Notes under the pieces: generated by a model | The model's database searches: none | Told to the model about the DNA's origin: nothing | What the model saw: the letters and a program-made list of their open reading frames with translations, nothing else | Made by a program: the position numbers and the translations under genes | Shown here: in pieces, positions 48,196 through 60,000 of the stretch | Layout: each line of letters starts with the position of its first letter | Numbering within the stretch: position 1 is the stretch's first letter | DNA from: Coffea arabica | Taxonomy: Eukaryota > Streptophyta > Magnoliopsida > Gentianales > Rubiaceae | DNA length: 64,000 nucleotides | Direction of reading: 5' to 3' | NCBI RefSeq assembly: GCF_036785885.1 | Contig: NC_092323.1 | Coordinates: 16,996,501-17,060,500, forward strand

Positions 48196-49192
48196 TCTTT
48201 TCTTCTTTCAACTAGAGTACGTAGAAACTTATATACATACACATATATGTACACTATCTGAGCACTGTAATATTTCTGATGCTGACGTCATTTTGATACT
48301 TTTTCTCTTGCAACATGAACCATTGTACTCTGTCCAAGAAAACAAATTATTGTACGAAATATTATGCATTAATTAATTTCAATGGGGTTTACAAAATGTT
48401 TTGTATAGGCCACAGTATATAAACCCTAAACCTAAACGGCACGGAACATTTTTATACTATGAATAACAAGTTTCTTTCATGTGAATGAGTTTAACTCTAT
48501 ATGCAAAAGAGTAAGTAATTGATAGAAACCTAATGCCAACTATTCCAATTTTAACATTTCTAGTATACCCATAATTTTTCTATGTTGCAACTGAAGGGAT
48601 TATTGACGATGTTAATCCAATTTAAAAATTTTTCTTTACTCTCAATTACAAAAAAAAAAAAAAGTAGCCTTCAATGGAGTAATATGTCAAGAGGTAGTCT
48701 ATTAGTTTCTGGACTAGTGAACTTGGTAGTGAAGACATATCAATAGATTTCAGTACGAATCAATCTTTGTGACAAAATTATTGACATTTTTGGATGGGAT
48801 AATTCTTGGTGTTTCTTATCATAAATCAATAAATCTAGTACATCTATCTGCGACACTATTGGCTCTATAGTTTTGGCAAAGTCTTCTTGCATGATATTTT
48901 TGAATAGCAAAAACCAAGAAACTCCCAGTTTGCAATAAGTTTTTCCAGGATGATTTCAACGGAATAAAATTCTGGTTCAATAGAAGGATTGAATTAGGTT
49001 ATAGGTTGAGCTTGTGGACTAGGATGGATGGTCTATTCTTGTGTCAAACAGACTTCATAATGCCAACATCTTTTTTCTTTTGGCTTCATAACCAAGTTTT
49101 GAAGCTATGATAATACAAAAGATACATCTCTAACTCTAGTAAACAGTTATTTTTGGTAATTCTTTGGTTATTCCTTTATTTTATGGAGTTTA

Positions 49193-49223
<31 letters not shown>

Positions 49224-49711
49224 CACACAAAAGATTACATGGCATTATAGTTTATTGTATATCTGTCAATGAAATGGCTCAAGTCTCAACCTATAAGATA
49301 CAATTAAATAAACATTCAAACTGTCACGTTTCTAATTATACTAGTTGGGACGGCTTGCGCGTTGCGCGGGAGGGCGAATATTTCCCGTGTTAAGTTGCAC
49401 AAGTTTTAGTTATTGTATATTTGTTGTAGTATAGAGAATTATATAGGTGGTATAAGTTTGGTTTGAATTATAAAATAATAGTGCGGTAAATTGGTTGGGT
49501 GAATATAGTGTTAATAGTTTGTAAAGTATGAAAGATATTTTGTAATATAATGGTTAATAAAGTACTATAATTGAGACAATGCAGTGTCAACATTTTGTGT
49601 GGTATGATTTGTATAAATTATGTGGTTTGGGTGAGGTAATTATAAAGATACACATTTATATTTATGTATATCTCTATTACTCACTAAGTTCCATAAATAT
49701 GGGCCTATTTC

Positions 49712-50830
49712 TTTTTTTTTTTTGCACAAATTAAAACATTTAATCAATATAATCACAAGAATTGCTTTTCTTTCATATTTTTGTATAATGTCACTCACTA
49801 ATATTAGATCATTAATCCACATTAAGAGCCATGTATTATTACATTGTTTTTGAAATTTACAATACTTTAATTTTTTTAATGTAAGAAACAATGTAATTAA
49901 TGTTGCATGTTTGACTAAAAGAATAATAAAAAAATACCATACAACATTGCTTTTCAATTTAGAGTAATTTAGAGCCATTAGGAAAAATGAATATATACAC
50001 ATTAAATTTAGAGCCATTAGGAAACATTTTATAATAATTATATATATATACATTAAATATGGATATTTATCTAACAATATAAAAGCGAGAGTTGCCCCAT
50101 GAACAATGTTTTTTTGTCAAGCGGTTATCCTGCAATTGTTATTGGATGCCCGGACTATTAGTAAATAACATATTAATTATTCTTTTCTATAGAACGAAAA
50201 ATAAGAATAAAAACAAGGGCATTAAAAATTTGTAATAATTATATAGAGTAATACGGATATATAGACTAATATATCTTTATAATTGTATGTTTTAAAAAAT
50301 AGTAGGATTAGAAACCATTTTTAGTCCATGACACCTTAACCGATTTTGGTTAATTGTGATAACAATGTTGGACTTCATTTTTTTTTTTTTTTTTACTGCT
50401 GTTCAACTTTTGGGAATCATTCAGTCAAAAGCTACTACTGAACATGCTAAACAATCACTGCATTCAACAATTTTACAGAGCACTATTTTATTTCATTTTT
50501 TTGCAATATATGCATTCATTTTTTTCCAAACAATTTTTATTTCATGTCACAGTAATAAAATCCATTTTTTAAAGTCATTAAAGCCAATAATAATTTATTA
50601 ATTATTTCCTCAATAATTGTGTAATTACAGAACACTCAACATTAATTAGATTGTTTCTTACATTAAAAAAATTAAAGTACTGTGAATTTCAAAAATAATG
50701 TAATAATACATGGCTCTTAATGTTGATTAATGATCTAATATTATTGAGCGGCATTTTACAAAAATATGAAAGAAAAATAATTGTTGTGATTATATTGATT
50801 AAATGTTTTAATCTGTGCAAAAAAAAAAAA
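49712..50830. repeat. Inverted repeat with ~190-bp arms inside Helitron 1
   Basis: The arm at about 49712-49905 (T-run, tgcacaaattaaaacattt ...) is the inverted copy of about 50642-50830 (... aaatgttttaatctgtgcaaaaa). Each arm ends in a homopolymer run on the outside. The frame on the minus strand across 49640-50077 is A/T-driven and not a gene. Confidence 0.6.
50070..50130 (+). other. Third Helitron-like 5' end, opposite strand
   Basis: A|TCTAACAATATAAAAGCGAG continues into agttgccccatgaacaatg and gtcaagcggttatcc. On the plus strand this matches the minus-strand 5' ends at 53224 and 51277. No matching 3' hairpin plus CTRR was found downstream before 51277, so this copy is probably truncated. 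Confidence 0.5.
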
Positions 50831-51277
50831 GAAGGAAAAAACCAACAAATACACAGATTATCAAGAATAAGAAATAGATAGAAATGCGTGAAACCTCAGA
50901 ATAAAATTAGAAAAAATATATTAATCCAACTTGATTATCAATTTTTATTTTTAGCCCAGATTATTTGTATGATTCTTGAGCTTTATCTGACTGAATTAGA
51001 GAAAATCTATACAAGTTCAGAAGCTCAACTGCTGCGACCCTTTATTGCTCTTCATACAGATACATAGAAAGTTATGCCTTTTGCCTTTCTTTTTTTTCGT
51101 TATTATGCTTTGGTTTTCAGCTCAGATTTCATCACCGTAGCATTTGACCAGAAGGATGACTGGAGGCTTCTCAATGACCAAAAGACCAAAACGCCCCTCA
51201 AAGTCACAAAAATAGCAGCATAACTGCTTGACCAAAATTCACTATTCATTTGCCAACTCCCTCTTTTATTATATAGA

Positions 51278-53224
51278 CTAGTGAGACGGCCCGCGCGTTG
51301 CACAGGAGAGCTAATATTTCCCGTGTTAAGTTGCACAATTTTTAGTTATTGTGTAGTTGTTATAGTGTAGAGAATGATATAGGTGGTATAAGCTTGGTTT
51401 GAATTAGTTCAAATAATATAGTGTTGATATTTTGTATGATATGATTAGTATAAATTATGTGGCATGGGTTAAGTGATTACAAAGGTGGGAAAAAGTATAG
51501 TTGATGTTACAAAGCGAAGGAAGAGTTGTTACATGCATGGAAGTCAATCCACAAGATAGTTATATGCATAGTTGGATTGATAGTTACATGAAAGTAGAAC
51601 AAAAGGATGGTTACAAAGTGATTGAAGTGCAGTTACATAGATGGAAGTCAGTCCATAAGATATTACATGCATAGTTGGGTTGATAGTTATATGATAGTGG
51701 AACAAAAGTGCATCTGGAATTGATTTTATTAGAGTAGCAATGTTAAATAATTGCGTTGAGTTTGTGAACAATGTTATTCATTGGATTTCATTGGATTTTA
51801 TTGGACTATGTTTATTAGAGTAGCAATGTTAAATAACTACGTTGAGTTTGTGAACATTTTAATTGTATTTTATTTAGATTCTATTGGATACACTTGAACA
51901 AGTTCATCGTCAAATATCTGAAGTGTATATTTGTTCAATCCTAAGTGAGTAAATACGACAGTATGGTCTACTTTAATTACATAAAATTTTGTCAACTTTT
52001 TCCATCCATTTGTTAAATAATTGTCCTCAACTTTTATGTCCCAAGTCTTTTGTTGACAATAGAGCACAATTATGCTATCTTTATTTGGTAGAATATGGAA
52101 GGCATCATCTGGATGTAATTCCTGTCATAAAAAGATGTGAAATTTTTGTAAGAATATTGATACACTGATATGTTAAATATTTTGTGTAATATGAAAATTA
52201 CCAAGTATTCTATATCGGATGGCCGTATTGTCACATAGAATTGAAACTTTTTGTTAGTAGTCCTTCTGTTGGGCAGAATGTTCCTGCAGTTTTCTTGGAT
52301 AACAATTTAGGTTGATAATTTGTGTTTAATTAGAGAGTAATAATTTTGTACCATACCGTATTCGTTTTGGCCATAGTCTTGGGCTGGTAAAATGTTCCAT
52401 TCATAGAAAGTTGAGCAACGATTTGGAGCAAATATCTGCACTCGAAAGGCCATTACACCTATGTGAAAAAATTGGATCATGAAGTTTTCTTGTATTTGGT
52501 GATCACATAGAAATTCTCTCCAGCCAGAATTTGCGAGACTTTCGTGTAATTTAATAAACCAAATTTTGTTTCCATTTTTTAGTATTGCTGTTCTTCGCAT
52601 ATGGTGTCCTATATGCGGCAAAAATTTGGCTGGTATGACCTGAAAATTAGTAGCAAAAGTAAGAAAAAATTAAAGTGGATTTTGATTTGCAATATATTTT
52701 GTTGAAAATATTGATCTTACCATTTGCTCTTACCAATATTTTGCTCTTACCAATATATTTTGATCTTACCAATATATTTTGGGACTCCATCAGCGTCTTG
52801 AGTTACATATGTAAATGTTGTTTTTATTGTTCCATTAGAGTAGATTTGTTGAGCGGTTTTGGAGTCTACAAAGAAAATTGGCTCCATTTTTGTTGCTGCT
52901 GAGTTGTTTGGTTTTGTGGAGTTTTTTGCTTAATTTTTTGTGACTAACTGGGCTTTTGTTTTTGGAACTGTACTTGAGCGGTATTTACTCCCAAGGTGAA
53001 AGCCGAATCAACATTTTATGCTATACGGCATACCTTACTCTTTGGGTGATGTGGCATTTGATTATTCCCCGATTCTTTAGTACAAATAACAACAAATTTG
53101 CAGTGCTGTAAGTACCTGAAGTTGCTGAAAACCAAATGCCCTCAAAGTTGCTAGAAATTACGTTATAACCGCTTGACAAAAAATGGACTGTTCATTGTCC
53201 AACTCCCGCTTTTATATAGTTAGA
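51278..53224 (-). mobile_element. Helitron-like element 2, carrying a B3 gene
   Basis: On the minus strand it starts A|TCTAACTATATAAAAGCGGGAG (TC at 53224-53223) and ends with a GC-rich hairpin region (ctgtgcaacgcgcgggccg) and CTAG at 51281-51278. The next base is the first T of element 1, so the two elements abut exactly. It is 1947 bp long, close to the 1937 bp of element 1. It carries a two-B3-domain gene on the same strand and no transposase. Confidence 0.65.
51870..52887 (-). CDS. B3-domain (REM-like) protein, two B3 domains
   Basis: Proposed exons on the minus strand are 52887-52870, 52639-52357, 52293-52202 and 52121-51870, giving 214 aa. Domain 1 (about 7-81) has VIPAKFLPHIG, AILKNGNKIWFIKLHE, GWREFLCDHQI and FRVQIFAPNRC, the strand pattern of B3 DNA-binding domains. 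Domain 2 (about 118-211) has FQFYVTIRPSDIEY, TWDIKVED, NGWKKLTKFYVIK and YTLQIFDD. REM-type B3 proteins bind DNA in the nucleus; targets of this one are unknown. Junctions 2-3 and 3-4 keep the frame. Exon 1 (MEPIFF) with donor GTAGAC is the least certain; the longer frame from the same ATG fails to join in phase. The gene lies inside Helitron-like element 2, so it may be a captured copy. Confidence 0.55.
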
Positions 53225-53361
53225 TATATATATATGTATATTCTAATTTATCATTCATACATTTGCTCTTTTAATAGTTGAACGTTATTTATGGGTTACT
53301 AGATTTTGACTCTTAATATTTGATACCCTTCATCAGAAAATAAAATTTTTTGGATATTATT

Positions 53362-53756
53362 CGCAACGGATCTTCTGTCCCACATTCTGTGCCACCCTTC
53401 GTCTCACTTTTTATTATATTGCTATTTCTCCTACATAAACATCATGTTTTAGTTCTTTTTTTATTTTCTTAAGATCTAATAACTATTAATTCAGTAAAAA
53501 ATAAAAACAACAGTTTCAAAAAAGTAATATATAATAGAAAATTAAAAAATACAGTAGAAAATTTATAAAAAATCTCATTTTTTATGCATTTTGATTTTTT
53601 GAGTTTGATAAATTTTATGTATTACTGAATTAATAGTTATTGGATCTTAAGGAAACAAAAAAGAACTAAAATATGATGTTTATGTAGGAGAAATAGTAAT
53701 ATAATAAAAAGTGGGACGGAGAGTGGCACAGAGTATGAGACAGAAGATCCGTTGCG
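53362..53756. mobile_element. MULE-type MITE with perfect 9-bp duplication
   Basis: The ends CGCAACGGATCTTCTGTC and GACAGAAGATCCGTTGCG are inverted, and the arms continue for about 170 bp. The flanks gatattatt at 53353-53361 and 53757-53765 are identical. A 9-bp duplication is typical of Mutator-like elements. It is noncoding. Confidence 0.85.
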
Positions 53757-54094
53757 GATATTATTACTCTAAACAAATAATTCTTTTGGGAAGAACACAT
53801 TTTATTTCGATCATTCTATCTTTGGAAAGGCAACAAAGGAACATATATTCCAATCAAATCTCTCAGAAATTCAATCTCTTTCTAGCAATTCAAATAGTAA
53901 TCAACCATAGTTTCTCCTCACACTTTACCCTCCAATACCGAAGCGTTTAAGTTAGAGTCTATTTGTAATTATATTTTTTTTCTCAAAATTTCATTTGTAA
54001 TTATATATTAAACATAAAACGGCATTACATATTACTTATCTTCTTTCAAATGAATGTATGCACCACTTATAACTAACATTAATCATTGCTGTAT

Positions 54095-55425
54095 TGACAG
54101 GTGCCGAACCTGTGCAATAATAAATACCTACTCGAGAAAAATATAGATTTTGTATATAGCGGTGAGTATGGTCGAATCCACAGGGACTGGGGATAATTCG
54201 TTTCTTCTAGAGTTCAAAGTATGGGGGGATTTTTGGATTAAGTGCTAACTAAATAAATTAAATGCAGAAAATAAATAAAAGAAATAATTATTAGAGAAAC
54301 TCTAGCCAATGGTACACGTCAGAAATGGTTCATGCACTGATCATCGATGCAGAAATAATTCCAACATTTAGTAATAGATCAGTTATAGTTGTCATACACG
54401 CGATAAACAACCAACCCTTCCTTAATTTATCGATAGTCAAGGTACGACCGTTAACTATTTCCCTAACCCAAAAACAATCCTAGGTACGACCGTAGGATTT
54501 AATTTCTAGATTGCATTAATAATTAGAAAGGCCCAATCCTAACTAACAAACACGCTACGAGGGTTTGTTTAAATTAGATCGTATGTTCCCCTGACATAAA
54601 CACAATTACGCCAGTTGCTACTGAGATAAAGATAACGAACAATTACGGATTCAATTATCCCTATTTAGCAAAATAGCCTATGTGAATAATTAAATATTGC
54701 GCATCTATTCAATCATTCACACGAGCTATAACGGTTAAAAGCAGGAAACATATGAATACCAATAAATGGAGGAAGCAATTAAAATAAATTAGATCTCACA
54801 GAAATTATTGAACCAAATCTTCAGTTGTCCCCTTGACTAGCAGTAAGGCTTAGCCACGCCGCATAATTAAATCACCACACGAAGTAATGGATTGCAAAGG
54901 CATGGCGGTTTTTAGTAGAAAGCAAGGAATAAAAGATGTTTTTCCCGTTGGGGAATATTGTCGAACACCTGGCGTGTGTCAGAGGCCAGTCAAAAGAAAG
55001 AAAAAAAGGAAACTAAAACTAAACTAAAAACTAAACTAAAACTAGGGATCTCCTTTCGCTTCTGTACGTCTTCCCTTAAAAAGCCAAAAGAAAGAAGCCT
55101 AAAAGCTATTTCCTGTGGTCCCCACACATATGGACAAAGCCTCCAAATTACTTCTTGGTCCAAGTCTCTCTACGTTGCTTTCTTTGAAAGGCCCAAATGA
55201 CTAAATGCCTTTCACCAGCTTGTGGTCCCCACCAATTCAAGAGTCCAAGGTCCTTAGAAGTCTCCATTTTCCCATAAAAGTCCCTCCTTTTTGGTAATTT
55301 TCTGCTTTGTTCCTGAAATTAAGTCCCAATACCAAATATAAGTAAATATTAATAACTAAAACAATATTTGGCAAGAATAAAAGGGGAAATTAACAATAAA
55401 ATTACTAACAATTAACACCCTATCA
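54095..55425. mobile_element. Solo LTR, 1331 bp
   Basis: It begins TGACAGGTGCCG and ends CACCCTATCA (TG...CA), flanked by a perfect 5-bp direct repeat, tgtat, at 54090-54094 and 55426-55430. No gag-pol, primer-binding site or second LTR is present. Such a structure is left by recombination between the LTRs of a retrotransposon. The lineage cannot be told from the LTR alone. Orientation is uncertain. Confidence 0.75.
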
Positions 55426-55825
55426 TGTATTTAATGAATCTGCATTATATTCTGAATTTAATTCAGTAGATACGTATTTTTACTTCAACACACGTAAATA
55501 TAATGTATATAACTATATATGGTATGCAATCCCAATTTGAAACAACTACTGTTCACTTAGCCTTATCAATAAAGAAGAGTAAAACTAAACTATTACACTT
55601 TAGCTCCCAAAAAAAAAAAAGAACTATTACACTTTCAAAGAATAATAGACTGAGGCAGGCAAAAGAATTTAATCACATACACACAAAAAATGGATACATG
55701 CCCAGTGGAGAAAAAAATTTGCACTCAAACAAAAAATAAAACGATGGGAAACAAGACAAAAGGAAAAACGCTTGACTTTTATCTATCTATTGTGTTTCGG
55801 AATTTGTTCTCTAGAAAAATCTTAT

Positions 55826-55955
55826 ATACACTGACGGTGTATACACTATCACGGTTGGATATACGACACATATGTAAAATTTGAATCTCAAATTCAAATT
55901 TGGATTATGTATCATGCATCTAATGGTGAAAATGTATACACTGTCAGTAAATAGA
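55826..55955. mobile_element. TATACACTGAC-type MITE copy
   Basis: The ends tatacactgacggtgtataca and tgtatacactgtcagt are inverted. The core aaatttgaatctcaaattcaaattt is itself palindromic. It is noncoding. Confidence 0.6.
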
Positions 55956-55957
55956 AT

Positions 55958-55963
<6 letters not shown>

Positions 55964-56006
<43 letters not shown>

Positions 56007-56016
56007 GTGTGTGTGT
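55964..56016. repeat. (AT)n(GT)n compound microsatellite
   Basis: About 19 AT units are followed by about 7 GT units. Confidence 0.9.
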
Positions 56017-56184
56017 AGATGGATAACATGAAACAAATGAGCTCAAGTGGGTGTGAAGTTTAATTTTTCATCTATATTTTTTGGATTATAATTAGAATCA
56101 TTAGAAAAAAAGGGTTGAGGGGAACAAAAGAAAGTACCCCAAACTTTGAGGGGCATAGTAAAAACAACGATAAAAATTGTTGTC

Positions 56185-56545
56185 ATGTAGTTACAACGGG
56201 TGCATTGCATCCGTTACAAAAGCAAATATGGAATCTTAAAGAAAATCTAAAATTCATGCGTCATCTTCCACAAATTTAATCATTGCCAATACCAAAATGG
56301 AAACAAGCAAAGATTTGGATTCTAATTAATGTCAGAATCCAACGAACAGCTATGAAGATTGAAGACTGAAGACTCCACCAGAACTCATTAAGTTGTTCTT
56401 TAAACAAAACCAAGAAATCATATCTCCAACTCGGGTTTAGCAGCAGGTATGTACGCATAAACGCATTGAGATGCAAATGGTGGAAGACCAGCTCAAAACT
56501 AGTTGTGTTTGCATTGATGATTTTTAACTTGTCTTTGGCTTTTAA
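56185..56545. repeat. Duplicated segment, copy B (without insertions)
   Basis: This is the compact counterpart of 47429-48195; it lacks the SINE and both MITEs. It lies just upstream of the SEUSS-like gene. No coding region is recognised in it. Confidence 0.65.
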
Positions 56546-57028
56546 GATGATAGTAATTTATGGACTGTAGCTAGTGATCTTCTCCTTTTTCTTTTTTCCA
56601 GTTCAGAGAAGATTGGTTTTAGAAGTTATATCCGGAATTTAGAAGTTCCTTATGTTTTTTTCAACTAGATTGGTTTTAGAATCTGAAGTGAAAATGGCAG
56701 TCCTGAATTTGGTTGAATTCCTGGTTAAAAAATTCTGTTCGTCTCCACAAAAACTGGAGAACTGAAATGGGATATCTAATGTGGTTTGATTTGTGGTGAA
56801 TCTTGGATTACACTGCATATCTGATGCATTGGCATATTTAACACATAAATCTACCTATGCAGTTATAGAGATCATCATTTCCTCTTCATTCTGCAACAGT
56901 TATTCAATTTGCGTGATATCCATGTTTGCTGTTTCAGCTTTTTCCAAAGGGAAGAAGAATCTGATTAAAGAATCTCTCAATCAGCCAGCTAGTCCAGTTT
57001 ACTGTTGATAATCAGGAAGCAACAGGAG

Positions 57029-60000
57029 ATGGGACAACATTCAGGTCAACCACAAGAGAAATCAAAGTCGGTTCATGATTCAGCAACGGGAACAACGATC
57101 AACAAATTGGTTCAGCCAACAGCATCTGATCAAAATGCTTCCCAACAGATGTCACATCCCTTGGGAAAAACCAGCAGTCAGATGGTCGAAGCTCAGAATC
57201 ATTTCCAACAAGTATTATACCCTACCAGAAATTCGACTTCTGTTGGACAGGAGCAAGCAAATGCAGGATGTACAAGCATTTTTGACTTAGTTGAGCAAGA
57301 AGATGATCGACTACACAAGAAGCAGCGATACCTCCCAATGTCCTTTCAGCCATCTCATACCTCAGTTTTGAAGGAGCAAGAAGTTCTAACCGGCAAAGCG
57401 CCTGTTAAAAAAGATTCAGGAACGTTAGTCTCTAAACCAGGGATGTGTGCTCTACGATTGGCAAACTACACAAGGCAGATGCAGCTAAGGCCCCAGGTAT
57501 ATATAATTGAAGCCAAAATGAATTATTTCCATTTATTATTCTACAAAGCTTAAGAGTTTGATCAAACATAATTAAACAGGACAACAACATTGAGTTTTGG
57601 AGAAGCTTTGTAGCTGAGTTCTTTCTCCCTGATGTCAAGAAGAGATTGTGTGTTTCTTCATATGGCAGAAAACCTGATGGCGTTGTTGATAAGGTCTGTT
57701 TGCCATACCTTTTCTTGTGGGTGAGGTATCAGAGATTCTGGGTAGTGGAAGATGCTCTTATATAGAAATGAGATTTAAGCTTGACGATTTCCCTATGCAA
57801 TCAATATTTAATATTCTGAGACTACATTTAATATTCTGAGACTATATTTAATATTTAATATTGCTGATAAAACAGCATCCTTTCATGCCATTATTTCATT
57901 TATTGCAGGGGGAGTGGATTTGCAACTTATGCAAAGTAACGCCTGGTCATGGTTTTGGTAGGTTACTGGTCATTGTGCTTCACATTTATCTCCCGTTGTG
58001 CTTCCTTTTTTGCCTTGCTTCAAACTTTTAGAACCACCCCCGTACAGTCTATATCTTTCAGGTTATCTGCTTCCTTGTCCAATGTGAAATTTGGTAATGG
58101 ACAAGAATGAGACCACATAAATGATTTGCAAATATGCGAATAGCATTTTATTGTTAGAGTTTTTCTCTTCTACATTCCTCTAAAGAGATTGAAAATGCTT
58201 AAAATTTGGTACTAATAATGGTGAATGAACAAGAAAAAGGAATCAATTAAGATTGTAGACAGAAACATGAGATTTCAGTGCAATATAGACCATGGTTCAA
58301 AGTCTTGGCCGAGACTGGGATGACTCGACTGAGTCATCATCGGAACGGGCCTCTCCGTTCTGATATCAAGATGAGATGATTTCGAGATACATAGATCACC
58401 GAGAAATTGGTTAAGTCACCAAGAACTCAGCCGAGAAGTCTCCGATACAGATAGTCTCGGCCAAGTTGGTCCGAGTCATCCCGAGTCAACTCGTAAATTT
58501 ACATTTTACAGATTTTCTTTTGCTAATTTTTTAATTATTTTTTTAGCATATTTTTGAATATTATTCACAATTTTTAGAATATTAAATGCTTTAAAATTAA
58601 TTTGCGTCTCGCCGAGACCGTGGCCGATATACCGAGACTGATGTAGAATGGTCCGGGCCACAACCGCGACCGCTACTTTGAACCATGATATAGACATAAT
58701 TGATCACCTGTAAAAGCTGCTAAAACAACCTTTTTGTATGCCACTAATATAGGAGCAGCTTCTACTGTGAATAGACAAAGAAGAGAAGAGAGCAATATGG
58801 GCTTATGCAAATTTCAATTTAGGAATTTTAAGTGAATGCCAGTTATAATTTTCACAATTTTTTTAACTCTTCAATTCCCATTTATCATGTAACAGATATT
58901 ACTACTGAAATACTACCAAGGCTGTTCAAAGTCAAGTACGAGAATGGTGCCATAAAAGAGCATTATCATCTTGAGATGCCGATCGAGCACAAATATTCAA
59001 GCAATCAAACTGTCCTGCAATGCGAAAAAGTAACACATGAGACTGTGTTTCAGCAACTACGTGTGTATCATGTAGGCCGGCTTAGAGTTGCATTTTCTCC
59101 AGACTTAAAGGTTAAAGAAGATTTTGTTCTTGTTCCTTTATACAGAAGAATCTCAACTTCTAGGGAATAAAATGTATCTCCATGTTCAAGAGTCTTATTT
59201 CCACATCTTCAAATGCCAACATCCATTCTGGTTTCCCCATTCCACTGAAGAATCATTATGTATTTTTAGGAAAAAAAAAATATAGCATATTAACTTATTA
59301 CCTGATTATTAGTCACTGAAATCTCTTACTTTTCCTAATGTGGTAGATTTGCTCATGGGATTTCTGTGTTCAACATCACGATGAGCTTATACCAAGAAAA
59401 GAACTTCTCCCCCTGGTAATAATTATTTCCTTTTCTATTGTTGCAATATCATGTTATAAATCCATTTTGTTCAAACTGTATGGGAAGGTGGAGTGATACT
59501 TGAAGAAAAGTTCTAGCTTTTTTTCTTTTTTTGGTGGTAATAGATAGACTCCTGAAATGGACAAATTATGAGGAGCTAATTGAGTGGATGCTTGAAAGAA
59601 ATTATCAAACCAGTTAAGCAAAGTGATTTCACCTGAGTGAATAGTTTATACCTTGATCTATCAGTCTAAAATTAAAAACGAACAAAAAGATTGAAAATGC
59701 CTGAACAGAAAGTTTACACGAATCCATACAATGCTTTAAGCAAGTTGAATATGTATCTATTGGGCTTGTCTCTTTTATTGAAAGCAAAAGCGAAAGGAGA
59801 AAGATAAAGAACTCCATATTTTTTGTGCAAAATGTAGAGCATCACATTCATGTAAAAAACCAGTTATTGAAGCCAATTTCCTCCAGGTAAATGAACTTGG
59901 ACTGATATCAAAGAAATACCACGATGCTAAGAAGAATTCAGCGTTGCCTGCTCAAGAAATAGAAGCTAGCAGCAGTGAAAAGTAAGTTGTTTCTTGAATT

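Larger units (their letters stand above)
49341..51277 (-). mobile_element. Helitron-like element 1
   Basis: Read on the minus strand it starts TCTATATAATAAAAGAGGGAG at 51277 and ends, after a GC-rich palindromic hairpin (cgcgcaacgcgcaag), with CTAG at 49344-49341 followed by T. The TC start, 3' hairpin and CTRR end without terminal inverted repeats or target duplication are the marks of Helitrons. The 5' and 3' portions are homologous to those of element 2. No Rep/helicase frame is seen, so it is nonautonomous. A third 5' end in the opposite orientation begins inside at 50070. Confidence 0.65.

Noticed and set aside
49640..50077. 145-codon minus-strand frame
   Set aside because: It is A/T-driven, lies in the inverted-repeat part of a Helitron-like element and has no domain.
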